Virus record (IMG/VR): IMGVR_UViG_3300020159_000496
Coordinates: 1 to 57,209 of that record
Origin: a virus
Strand: one strand, 5' to 3'
DNA: 57,209 nucleotides
Position 1 is the stretch's first letter; each line of letters starts with the position of its first letter. Position numbers and translations under genes: made by a program. The notes below the pieces were generated by a model. That model made no database searches, had not been told where the DNA came from, and saw only the letters and a program-made list of their open reading frames with translations. Positions 22,999-33,300 of the stretch are shown in pieces.

Positions 22999-23646
22999 TT
23001 AATAATAATTTGGTAAATTATTTGGGAATGGAATTTTCCAGTGGTCTATTCCAGCATAACGTCTTTCTAGATCACGCAACCATGCCACGTGGTCAGCTAG
23101 AGTCTGTTCGTCTTCTTCTGGGTAATCATTTAATTGGATACTATTTTCTATCATTGTTGCGATTTGAAGATAATTTTCAATCATACTTGCTTTGGTAACA
23201 GCGTGTAATCTGTATTCTGGACCAACAAATTGATTGCTGATGTATTTCAACGATTGTCCGTAAAAACACTGTCCTATTGAACCAGTATTATCATCATAGT
23301 GATACGTATAGTTCCACTCATTTCCGTCTGCATCAACTAAGTCTGTAGAATAATCTGGAACTTCGTTTGTTTCATAAGAGTGTAACAAATAAGCACAGGC
23401 AAACGGATGTTCAACAGCATCGATCAAATAAAATGTTGTTGCTGGATCATCATCAACTAGCGTTTCAAAATTAATCTCTGCTAAAGATTCGCCTTTTCTA
23501 GCAACATATTTGATTTCGCCGGTAGCATCAATCACACAGATAGCAACATAACGCGGACCTGTATATACCGCATTTTGTACCTTGTTTAGAGCTGTGGTAT
23601 TTTTGTACGGCTCGTCTGGTAGTAAAAATGTAAAATTTTTTCTCAT
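22999..23646 (-). CDS. Unknown protein next to adhesins, possible chaperone
   Basis: 215 residues, acidic, without signal peptide, membrane segment or known motif. Residues 30-90 look beta-rich (YVAICVIDATGEIKYVARKG, then TTFYLIDAVEHPFACAYLL); the C-terminal third is helical (TLADHVAWLRDLERRYAGID) and ends HWKIPFPNNLPNYY. AGAGGAAG precedes the ATG, and a late promoter overlaps the stop of the preceding adhesin gene. In T4-like phages genes just behind the distal adhesins often encode fibre assembly chaperones, so that is a guess from position; the family is not recognised. Confidence 0.65.
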   Translation of the reverse strand: MRKNFTFLLPDEPYKNTTALNKVQNAVYTGPRYVAICVIDATGEIKYVARKGESLAEINFETLVDDDPATTFYLIDAVEHPFACAYLLHSYETNEVPDYSTDLVDADGNEWNYTYHYDDNTGSIGQCFYGQSLKYISNQFVGPEYRLHAVTKASMIENYLQIATMIENSIQLNDYPEEDEQTLADHVAWLRDLERRYAGIDHWKIPFPNNLPNYY

Positions 23647-23662
23647 AATCTTCCTCTAACAA

Positions 23663-23670
23663 TATTTATG
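23663..23670 (-). promoter_or_regulatory. Late promoter CATAAATA overlapping a stop codon
   Basis: The minus strand reads CATAAATATTG; the TAA in it is the stop codon of the adhesin gene upstream (23666-23668). Predicted start 23657 leaves 11 nt of leader, which includes part of the AGAGGAAG site of the 215-residue gene. Confidence 0.6.
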
Positions 23671-24634
23671 TAAAGAACCTAATTCTAACAGCACCCCAGC
23701 CGCCTCGGCCAGCGTGGTCTCTAACACCCGGACATGGTGTTGTTGCGTGGCCACCTGTTCCAGGCGTAGCGTAGTGCATACATCCGTGCATCTCATAGCA
23801 ACCACACGATCTATCTGATCTCCAGCAATAATTCATTGGAATACCTGCTGTAGGTGATCTTCTTAATGCCGAAAACGCATTTGTTTCTGCCATCTGAGTC
23901 TGTCCTGACCACTGACCGTATCTGTTGTCGTCTTCAGCACCAAATGCTGCTACGTTACCGGCTCCGCAGCTATAAAATCCTGCTGGGGATGCTACGTGGA
24001 ATTGTGTACAACACGGACATGCTGGTTGGCATCCAAAAAATGCTGTACAGCTAAACTGGCCACAACAGTTAACATCACCACCGTAGGCACAGGCAATCCA
24101 AATACCTGAGAAGTAGTTACAGATAATACCGCAGTTGTCATTAAACGGTCCAGTAAAGCAATGACTTTGGTTTACAAAACAACAGAACATTGAAGTACCT
24201 GTTGAACACATGCCGCGACCGCCTGCTCCACCTTGAGCACAAATACAACCGTTTGCTGTAACACCACTGGAAGTCCAACACACTTCTGTTGGATCAGAAC
24301 AACCTCTAAAACATAAAGCTGATGAATTACCGCAACTATTACCAATTGTTCCGCGAACAAAGTTACTGGCAGTTACTTGAATAGTGCGTTTTGCGTATGC
24401 TCCTGCATTGCCTGGTGTACCACCACCGCAACAGCACATTTGAGCACCACTACCACCAGCACCCCAAACTTCAATTACTGCTCGGCCAGTTCCCGGTGGG
24501 TTCCAACAAAAGCCACTACAGAAGTTTGTGTACATTGTACCGGGTGTGAACACATAGATTTTACCTGTTTCTAAGTTTTCTTCAACTCGGCCAGTGACTC
24601 TAGATCTAATTAAATTTTGAAACGATGTAGGCAT
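23666..24634 (-). CDS. Cys/Gly-rich adhesin paralogue 1 of 3
   Basis: 322 residues with 31 cysteines and abundant glycine, an extreme composition for a virion protein. Starts MPTSFQNLIRSRVTGR, followed by a beta segment (KIYVFTPGTMYTN), then VIEVWGAGGSGAQMCCCGGG, the pattern of glycine-rich phage adhesin domains (V-x-V-W-G-A-G-G). Later CNYFSGIWIACAYGGDVN and a C-terminal block DHAGRGGWGAVRIRFFT shared with both neighbours. No signal peptide. Clustered Cys (CCC, CC) suggest disulfides, metal sites or tight turns in a polyglycine-type fold. Probably receptor binding at the tip of a tail fibre, by analogy with glycine-rich gp38-like adhesins. AAGAGAAG lies before the ATG; the next paralogue ends 12 bases upstream. 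Confidence 0.75.
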   Translation of the reverse strand: MPTSFQNLIRSRVTGRVEENLETGKIYVFTPGTMYTNFCSGFCWNPPGTGRAVIEVWGAGGSGAQMCCCGGGTPGNAGAYAKRTIQVTASNFVRGTIGNSCGNSSALCFRGCSDPTEVCWTSSGVTANGCICAQGGAGGRGMCSTGTSMFCCFVNQSHCFTGPFNDNCGIICNYFSGIWIACAYGGDVNCCGQFSCTAFFGCQPACPCCTQFHVASPAGFYSCGAGNVAAFGAEDDNRYGQWSGQTQMAETNAFSALRRSPTAGIPMNYCWRSDRSCGCYEMHGCMHYATPGTGGHATTPCPGVRDHAGRGGWGAVRIRFFT

Positions 24635-24646
24635 TATATTCTTCTC

Positions 24647-25642
24647 TTATAAGTCTTGTACTGTACCATCTTGAATGAATCGGATACGAATAGCACCATG
24701 ACCACCACGATAGGCATGATCGCGAACGTCTGGGCATGGAAACGCTGGTAATCCTGGGAATCCTGGCGGAACAAATGGAATACATCCATTGCCGTCATAG
24801 CATCCGCAGGTTCTACCACCGGTCCAACATCTATGAGCACCGTCAACACCACGACCTGGTTGGCGACCTGCTACGTTTAATCCGTAGAGGAATCCGTTCA
24901 GAGCCATTCCGCTCCAGTTAGAGTGGCCGTTATCGCCTTCGTTGGTGTAGGTAATCTCGCCGCCACAGTCCGAATAGTAACCAGGTGGAGTTGCCACGTG
25001 ATATATTGTTGAACATGGACAGCTTGGTGTACACCCAAAGAATGAAGCACGACTAAATCCGCCTCTTAAGTTTACATCTCCGCCAAACGCATCAGCACAA
25101 CAGCTGGCAGTGCCGCCGCCATAATTACAAATAATACCGCAGTTGGCATTGAACGGGCCTGTTCCGCAGAAACTACCAGCTTGAAAACAGCACCACATTG
25201 ATGTTCCGGTTGAACAATAAGTAGTACCTCCTCGACCGCCTTGAGCACACATACAGCCGTTTGTGGTTGTTGAACGCCAGCATACGCCAGTGGACTCTGA
25301 ACAACCTCTAAAACATAAATCGTTTGAGTTACCGCAGCTAAAACCAATTGCTCCGGTAATTAAACAACCTGTGGCTACACAGATTGTTCTTTTCGAATAC
25401 GCACCTGGATTTCCAGGAATTCCGCCACCGCAACAACACATTTTAGCACCACTACCACCAGCACCCCAAATTTCTACGGTAGCTATACCGTTAGCAGGTG
25501 CTATCCAGCAAACTTCGCCGCACATCTTTGTACGGACGTTGCCGTGTGTGTAAGCCCAAATTCTACCTTGTTCTAAGTTTTCTTCCTCAAAGGCAATAAA
25601 CGGTTGTTTTGCTTGGACAAGACCTTTAAATGATGTAGGCAT
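24647..25642 (-). CDS. Cys/Gly-rich adhesin paralogue 2 of 3
   Basis: 331 residues with 30 cysteines, colinear with its neighbours: MPTSFKGLVQAKQPF start, VEIWGAGGSGAKMCCCGGG, SCGNSNDLCFRGCSES, GCMCAQGGRGG, FFGCTPSCPCS, and RDHAYRGGHGAIRIRFI near the end, with a short extra tail DGTVQDL. It differs from the others most around residues 175-195 (CNYGGGTASCCADAFGG) and 225-260, the region likely to be exposed. Good ribosome binding site AGAGGGA. The gap to the upstream paralogue is one base, so the three are cotranscribed. Role as for paralogue 1. Confidence 0.75.
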   Translation of the reverse strand: MPTSFKGLVQAKQPFIAFEEENLEQGRIWAYTHGNVRTKMCGEVCWIAPANGIATVEIWGAGGSGAKMCCCGGGIPGNPGAYSKRTICVATGCLITGAIGFSCGNSNDLCFRGCSESTGVCWRSTTTNGCMCAQGGRGGTTYCSTGTSMWCCFQAGSFCGTGPFNANCGIICNYGGGTASCCADAFGGDVNLRGGFSRASFFGCTPSCPCSTIYHVATPPGYYSDCGGEITYTNEGDNGHSNWSGMALNGFLYGLNVAGRQPGRGVDGAHRCWTGGRTCGCYDGNGCIPFVPPGFPGLPAFPCPDVRDHAYRGGHGAIRIRFIQDGTVQDL

Positions 25643-25643
25643 A

Positions 25644-26612
25644 TTATTGTCCCTCTATAAATCTAATACGGATAGCACCGTGGCCGCCGCGTCGGGCATG
25701 ATCTCTAACCTCAGGGCAAGGATTTGGGGGTGTGCCTGGATATCCAGGACCTACACCTGTGTAGCAACCTTCGTTTTCATAACAGCCGCAGCCGCCACCA
25801 AAGCCCCAGCAGTAAGACCAAGGAACACCGTGTGTTGGTTGTCTCGACTGTGCGTTTAATGCTGATTGATGTTGGTGAGCACCTTGGCCCGACCAGTTTG
25901 AGAATTCGTTATTGTTTTCTGTACCAAATACTACAACTCCACCGCATTTAGATACATATCCCGGAGGTGTTGCTACGTGATAGGTAAAAGAACAGATGCA
26001 TGGGCCTTGACAGCCCATGAATGCTGTACATGAAAATCCGCCACATCTATTAATGTCGCCGCCATAGGCACAGGCAATCCAAATTCCACCAAAGTAGTTA
26101 CAGATTGTTCCGCAGTTGTCGTTGTATGGTCCACGGAAACAGTATCCGTTGGCAGCAAAACAGCAATATAACGATGATCCTGTTGTACAGAATGAACGCC
26201 CGCCCGCTCCACCTTGAGCACACATACATCCTGAAGCACCGCAGTTGCCTGTCCAACATATCTGCGTTGGGTCTGAGCAACCTCTAAAACAAAGTGCGTC
26301 AGCGTTGCCGCAGCTAAATCCTACTGATCCACAGATGTAACAGTTTGTGTTTACCTGAATAGTGCGTTTTGAATACGCTCCTGCGTTACCAGGAAGTCCG
26401 CCACCGCAGCAGCACATACGAGCACCGCTTCCGCCAGCACCCCAAATTTCTACAACTGCTGTACCTTTGGCAGGTGCTCGCCAACAAATTTGATAGTTGG
26501 TAAAGTTGTTACCTGGTGTAAACACATGGATTCGGCCACGCTCTAAATGTTCTTCAGTAGCGTATATTCCGTCACCTTTGATCTTTACCAGGTTTTTAAA
26601 TGATGTTGGCAT
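25644..26612 (-). CDS. Cys/Gly-rich adhesin paralogue 3 of 3
   Basis: 322 residues with 31 cysteines. MPTSFKNLVKIKGDG start, VVEIWGAGGSGARMCCCGGG, CGNADALCFRGCSDPTQICW, CNYFGGIWIACAYGGD, FMGCQGPCICS, and DHARRGGHGAIRIRFIEGQ end. Over much of its length it is closer to paralogue 1 (same CNYFxGIWIACAYGGD and NDNCG blocks) than to the middle copy, so the array probably grew by more than one duplication or by exchange. AGGAAG precedes the ATG. First of the three in transcription, 21 bases after the 110-residue gene. Confidence 0.75.
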   Translation of the reverse strand: MPTSFKNLVKIKGDGIYATEEHLERGRIHVFTPGNNFTNYQICWRAPAKGTAVVEIWGAGGSGARMCCCGGGLPGNAGAYSKRTIQVNTNCYICGSVGFSCGNADALCFRGCSDPTQICWTGNCGASGCMCAQGGAGGRSFCTTGSSLYCCFAANGYCFRGPYNDNCGTICNYFGGIWIACAYGGDINRCGGFSCTAFMGCQGPCICSFTYHVATPPGYVSKCGGVVVFGTENNNEFSNWSGQGAHQHQSALNAQSRQPTHGVPWSYCWGFGGGCGCYENEGCYTGVGPGYPGTPPNPCPEVRDHARRGGHGAIRIRFIEGQ

Positions 26613-26633
26613 GTATCTTCCTGTGTTAACTCA

Positions 26634-26966
26634 TTAAGCAGATGCTACGATCCAGCCGTATGTTGCTCCGCTGTAAATCAAAGTAATAATTGAGCCGTTA
26701 ACGTCAATGGTTAAATCGTCGGCAATGTTTTGAATTTTAGCACCGTTTCGACCAATAGTAATATTGTTTGTAGCTGCTAGACCTCCAATGTCAATGATCT
26801 GAATAGTGTCATTGAGTAAAAGTGTAGAAGCATTCGGCAATGTAATAGTAAAAGCTGCTGCTGTACTATTAGCTAAAATTCGATCATTGACTGTGGCGTT
26901 AAAAGCACCAGAAACTTCGCGAATAACGTTATTTGCTGTGCCAGTTGTTGTGATATATCTTCCCAT
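26634..26966 (-). CDS. Small beta-rich virion protein, 110 aa
   Basis: Alternating hydrophobic/Thr/Asn residues with the segment FTITLPNASTLLLNDTIQII, then NNITIGRNGAKIQNIADD and LIYSGATYGWIVASA. This pattern (TLP....GD.I.i.D..g....N.iTI.rNG..I.G) is common in short tail-fibre or fibre-tip proteins of phages. No Cys, no signal peptide. Directly downstream of a late promoter (26987-26994) with an AGGGGAA ribosome binding site, and first gene of the adhesin operon; possibly the adaptor on which the adhesins sit. Confidence 0.7.
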   Translation of the reverse strand: MGRYITTTGTANNVIREVSGAFNATVNDRILANSTAAAFTITLPNASTLLLNDTIQIIDIGGLAATNNITIGRNGAKIQNIADDLTIDVNGSIITLIYSGATYGWIVASA

Positions 26967-26986
26967 GTATTTCCCCTGTCAATGTA

Positions 26987-26994
26987 TATTTATG
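26987..26994 (-). promoter_or_regulatory. Late promoter CATAAATA overlapping a stop codon
   Basis: The minus strand reads CATAAATATAC; its TAA is the stop codon of the 106-residue gene (26990-26992). Predicted start 26981 leaves a 14-nt leader containing AGGGGAA. It would drive the 110-residue gene and the three adhesin genes. Confidence 0.65.
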
Positions 26995-27310
26995 CTGTAG
27001 GCGTTTCTATGCCAAACGCTACAGCACTGACGTTTGCGGCACTGGAATAAACTACTAGTAGTCTACCAGCATCCATAACGATACCTGTACGTTCTAGAAC
27101 GCCCTTACCCAATACTTCTGTGTCAAATTCGATCCACTCAGCTGCTGTGGGTGTTGCAGCTGCTGAGATAGCTACTCTAATAGAACATGCTTGATTGTTT
27201 CTATTACAAATTGACAACGTAACCACCGAAAAAGTGTCCGATGGTACGGTGTAAACCGATGTATTTGTAGCTTGTGCTAGATCGCTTGCTCCTAATCTAC
27301 CTGTTGCCAT
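26990..27310 (-). CDS. Small beta-sandwich-like virion protein, 106 aa
   Basis: MATGRLGASDLAQATNTSVY start, SVVTLSICNRNNQACSIRVA, EWIEFDTEVLGKGVLERTG and AVAFGIETPTA. This order (strand, N-rich turn, strand, E-x-L/G-x-G-x-L, strand) recurs in the 109- and 123-residue proteins at 39473 and 53479, so they look like paralogues placed beside fibre genes. Ribosome binding site GGAGAAA. Twelve bases after the 2003-residue fibre and cotranscribed with it. Likely a fibre connector or tip; inference. Confidence 0.7.
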   Translation of the reverse strand: MATGRLGASDLAQATNTSVYTVPSDTFSVVTLSICNRNNQACSIRVAISAAATPTAAEWIEFDTEVLGKGVLERTGIVMDAGRLLVVYSSAANVSAVAFGIETPTA

Positions 27311-27322
27311 TTAGTTTCTCCG

Positions 27323-30300
27323 TTAACTATGTAAAAATAAGTTCATAGCCACTGGGATTCCATTAATACCACCGATGAAATTCATCTTAGCAAGCACGTT
27401 TATTTGCCCGCTTGTAGTGGTTGTAATGTAGTCATTAGCTACAAATATCTGACCTGCTGTAAGAGTATTTACGTTCAATGTGCTCGAGCCCGAGCCAATT
27501 TGTGAAGATATATACGCTTTAATAGCTCTTTGAGTAGGTATAACTGAATCTGAATCCTGTGTGAAGAATGGATCTGTTGAAAATTCAGTAACTGTAGCAC
27601 CCCCTGTGCCTAATTCAACTGAGCCTAAACTGAGCTCTTGTAGACCTGCAATGTTAAACGCATCAGCATTTAATGTTGCTGTACCAGTACTTTGTTCAAC
27701 GGTAAACAACCCGCCAACTCTAAAGTTACCATCTTGGTCGGTACTTGTATAGAATACACGACCACCGTTGCTTTCTACAGTTTCATTATCTGGTATTGGA
27801 TCTGACAACGGTAGTCCCGGATAGTTTGTATTGCTAAAGTTTCCAGTACCAATGTCTAAGAAGTCATGTCCTGTTAATCGAACCTGTGAGTATCTAATTC
27901 TAATTTCAAAAGGATCTTCATGCGGGGCAACTTCAGATATTTCAATAGGTGGGCTTATTTGTAATCTAGCCGTGTACGGACCTGTTCCTAACAGCTGAGT
28001 AACGTTTACTAGTTTATAGAATTTGCCGGGAATACTGGCAAATTCAACGTTTGAACCTGGAATCGGTATAGTGTAAAATCCCTTGACGTCGACTAAGCTA
28101 CCGTTTTGGAATAGGTCAGCATATCCATCGCCTGATACTGTAGCAGTAGCAACTTCCCAATCAGCACCACGATCAATAAATGTTGGATTCGCCAACACCC
28201 CGTTGCCTACTCTAACAGTAAACGGTACTTCGTAGGTATTGTTAGGATCGGTGATAGTAATGCTTGGAGGTGATCCAGAAACATAACCACTGCCTGGTTC
28301 AACAACTCTAAATTCTATAATTTTAGTATCAACAACTCGAGCTCTAACATAGGCTTTTGATCCAGTTACCAATGCTGCCGGTCCTGTTCCTACTGATTGA
28401 GGAATTACCCATATTGGTGATCTGTTTGGATTACCAAAGACCGGACGACATGTAGTAGTAAATGTTGCTGTACCCTGTGTCCAGGTTATACCATCCTGCG
28501 ATTTATAATAAGCAACTGATGAAGCATGGCTAGTTGCTACAAATAAACCTTGACCGTAGCCAACTTCGTCAGCATTAATGGTTCCAGCTACTGCTACCCA
28601 TGTTGTGCCGTTGTTGCTGATTGCTACATTACCTTCAGTTGATAGAGCAACGAATACGTTATTACCAAACGCAATGCTATTCCATGTAGCAGATGTCGGC
28701 AACGCAGCGGCAGTCCATGAAATACCATTTAAACTGTAAGCACTAGCAGTGCCGCCCGCAGCAACAGCAAAGAATCTTCCTTTACCGTAGGTTATACTTT
28801 GCCAATTAGTTGAGCCTGGTAATACGTTAGCACCGTTAGCCCATACTGTTCCACCTGTTGACACTAAAGGATTATTAGAATCTGAACGAACAGCAACGAA
28901 TCTGTCACCTCCAAATGCCGCTGATGTAACAGCACTAGTTTGTGGTAAGGCTGATGCTGACCACGTTTCTCCGCCATTGATGCTATAAGCCGCGGTTGAT
29001 GTTGCTGATATACCTAATGCCACAACATAAGCTACGTTACTAATAGTTCCGGAGGCTAATGCTGTCCACTGTGCCGAAAACGGCAATGTTGATAATGACC
29101 ATGTTGTGCCGTTTGTTGAATAATATGCTTGATTTATCGACACTCCTGCGTTTGAAAGAATCGTTACAAAGTTGCCGCCCCTGCCGATACCTTCATGAGA
29201 GAAAGTTAAAATTTCTCCTACTGTTATACCGGCCGTAGAATCAACAGTTTCAACACGTATGCTGATATCGTTAGCCGGTGAAGCACCGCCAACTGCTGTT
29301 CCAGCAATGGTTAACAGATTGTTATTAACATAATTTTGTCCTGCTTGATTTAAAGTTACTGTATAAGTTAGTCCGTTTCTAACTATGTTAAATGTTGCTC
29401 CGGTGCCAGTGACGCTGCCTGTAGCAGGTATATTAGTAAATGTTTGTCTTACATTAGCATAAACAGCATCTGATTGGCCAGATGCTGAACCACCCGAAAC
29501 GCTAGGTGAACTCTCAGCAGGTGCCGGAATATTAACTCTTGGTTCGATGATGTACAATGATGATGGATCTGGTGATACAATAGTAGTACCTGGAATTACA
29601 TGATCCCATCCAGCCGTGCCTGTTGATTCTTTAAGAACTGTGGCAATTTTACTACCAGCATTATAGGTATTAATATAACCATACTGCCCAACGCCTACAC
29701 CAGATTGAATGTAAATTCTCATACCGACATACGCAGAGCTTGTTTGGTCGTCTGTGGCAGCAAGAGTTATTGCTGTTGTTGAACCACCCTGGGCTACGTT
29801 TTCAGCACTTAGGTAATCTAGTCCGCCAAACTGTCCAGAACTGTCGTCGACATCTAATAGTCTAAGTTCAAATATACCACCATCGCGGGTTTCATCGCCC
29901 ACTGTAGTGAATGCAGTGCCCGGACCGTTAAATGTAAACGCAGCAGATGTGTAATTATTACCAGCATTTGAATATTCAACTCGATAGACTTGTTGTCCAC
30001 TAGTTAAAGACTTTGTTGATATCGCTTCTTCATACCTATTATTAACAATACCAGTAATTGGCGTTTCAGTGGCATCAACACCTTCAGCTACGCAACCAAA
30101 TTCGCCGTATGAGCTGTTGCCGTTAGTAGCACGAATCTTACCACCATTTTCTGCTAGGTATCCAATGTGTCCATAATATCCGAACACTGAAACTAATTCT
30201 GTTCTACCTAAATTAGTACACCAAACACCGATACCATCGGATAGCACTTGTGTAAAGTCGTTGCTAACGATAGATTTGTTTCCGCCGGCATGTAAATCGC

Positions 30301-33300
30301 CGTCAATTTTACATCCAACACAGGCAGTACCAAATGTAGTAACGTTTTGAACGTAACATGATCTTGTGGTAATCCAAACTGATTCGTCATTTGGTCCCCA
30401 TCCTGGATCTAAAGAAGTGTAAGCCCCTGCTGTAGGTCTACGAGTACCGTAGGCATTAGGAGCTCCTAGTGTACCAGTTAGTCCTTGAACAGTTAGGTTT
30501 CTAATGCCTGTTGCGTTTCTAACCAAGAACATGTTTTCTGTTAGAGATCCAGTTACACCGTTTACATAAAACTTAGCCGACATCAATGTCTTGTAGTTGC
30601 CTGTATATGTTAGATCATATTTAAAAGCATCGATATATTCGCTAACATCCCTAGCACAGGCAGCAAGGCTGTAAGTGTACGCAGGGTAAGTTAACGAAAT
30701 ATACGCATGAACTTCAGCAATAATAAATTCTCTATTAAGTTCAAGCTGTCGTACCGCAGAGTAGACATCGTATAAAGATGACGCAGCATTTGATCCTGTC
30801 ATTGTAGGAGCAGATCCAGTGGCATTAATATAAAAGTTAATATACGCAGTTGCGTTGGTTATTAACCCAGTCAATAATGTTCCCTGAGTAGCAGTGGCAA
30901 ACGGTTTAGTTTGACTCTGAGATAATGTGTTGGGATTTGAACCTGTTGTTGTTTTTGCTACAGTGGTGCCTTGTACAATGTCACTGATAATAGCACTAAT
31001 TCGTGATAGAGCATCTAAACTTTTTGGAACATCAGTGACATCAATTTGTGATGCTGATGGTCTAATATTTGTTGAGCGTAGTTCGTCGCCTACTACAGCA
31101 GTATCAATCGGCACAACAATTGGCAGTGTTTCAAAGAACACGCCAGTTTTAACTAGAATTGTTCTCTGTGGTTTTACTTCTGCTCCAACACTTCCTAATG
31201 TACCGCCACTGATTGCTACTGTGATTAATGATTTTAAACTTGAAACTTCTGCGAATGACAGGGCTTCTGCTACAAAATCTGTATCAATAATCTGTAAAAT
31301 TCTATTATTGACAGGGACACTGTTAGTAACTTGATAGTTTGTAGCTGGAGCAGCATTTAACAATACCGCAGTGTTAACTAACGTAGTTATTGCGTAGTTA
31401 ATTGCTGCTACAGTTTCTTCCTTCTGTCCTAATCCGTAGAATGTAGAAGCATTAGTTACATATTCAACTGCTGCTTTTCTAGATCTAGCATTACCACCAT
31501 GACGGAGGTCCCATAGAATAGCATCGATGATCAAGCCAACATCTCGTTCACACTTGGTTGTATCGTAAGAAAAACTAGATACAAACGGTGAGATATTATT
31601 TGCAATCTGATAGTTGATCCACTGTACAGTTTCTCGCTGTACAAACTGTCTATTAATTTCCATTAGACGTGCTGCTTGAGGATTTCTAGTACCTTTTTCA
31701 ATCTGCTCAGCAGCGTATCGTACTGTTCTCCAGGGCTTGTCTAGAGTAACACCGTAGGCTGGTGCTGTTTGATCGACTCCATCTAAGCTCACATAATATA
31801 ACTGATCAACTTCACCCCAATATCTCCACTCGGGCGCTTGGGCATTGCCAACAACTAGTACTTGGCCGTCTGCGCCAATTGGCAATCTTGTTGGACCAGC
31901 ACCGCCGTAGTAGACAAGGTCACCCTGTGTGGTTAGCACAGATGATTCTTGACCGTTGGCTAATAGGTTCCAAACAGTTCCAGTAACATCAATATCTGGT
32001 CTATTTGTAGCAGATGCTGATGTATGAGCATTCACGCAAACATAACTATTAGGTCCATAACGAACTGCTTCACCTAACACATACCCGTAGCCGTTTGCCC
32101 ATGCTCCTAACCAACGAATACCGGGATTTAATTGTTCCCAGTATGTTAAGTTTGGCGGCTTTTGATTTGTGTTATCAGCAATAGCAACATAGGTAAAACC
32201 GCTTAATCTTATAACATCGCCTACTCGATAATCAGTAGATAAATTCCAGTCTTGTTGGAATTTAAATGCTGTGGTAAACAGATCCCAGTTTTGCGAACCT
32301 GTTACAGCCTGCGTAGGTTTAATGTTGCTATGGTTTGTGGTAGCTACATAAGCATAACCGCCATAGGTAATAATATCACCAGGTTGATAAATTGTTGAAC
32401 TGTTCCAGCTATCTTCGAACTGAATACCTTCTAAAAATTCTCCCCAGTAACCGGAGTCTTCATCTTGCTCAAACGTTCTAGACAATGATGATGAATGTTT
32501 TTGTAAACAGATATAAATGCCGTTGCCATTTTTAACAAGATCGTTTACTTTATAATTCTGATCTTCAGCATCCCATAACCCAAGGTATTCAATGCCTTGA
32601 TTAAAATAATCCCACTTGCTTTGATCATCTTCTAGACCAAGAACAAATGTTGCTGCCGCAGGGTGTCCTTCGTTACACACATATGATGTGCCACCAAAAG
32701 ATACTACGTCGTTGATTTTGTATCGGGTTCCTGGGGTCCAGTCACCTTTCCAATCAAATGCTTCTGAGAACTGATCCCATTTATTGATATCTGCCTTTTG
32801 ACCTGCAGTTAGTCTATCAAGTCCTTCTAATCCCATAGCCGCTGTTGGGGCTGAAGTATGTCCTAGATTACACAAATATGTATTGCCGCCATATTTGACA
32901 ATGTCGTTTAATTTGTATCTAGTGTTGGTTGTCCAGTCACCTTTCCAATCAAACCCTTCGGCAAATTGATCCCACTTAGTTTGCGTACTATCGCCAAGAT
33001 CAAGATCAACTTCTAGGCCAACACTTACATCAGCATTTGAAGTATGTCCAACTAAACAAATATAAATTTGAGCACCGTATTTGACAATGTCGTTTTCAAA
33101 ATACGTTGTGCCCGGAGTCCAATCTCCACGCCATGATTGACCATCGCTGGCCTGATTCCAACGTGCTGGGAAGTTGTCCGCATCCACATAAAAATCTGGA
33201 TCTGCTGTATGACCTATAACGCAGATGTAAACACGACCGTTTACACGTACTACGTCGTCTTTAAGGTAAGAGGTCCCTGAGATCCACTCACCTTTCCATA

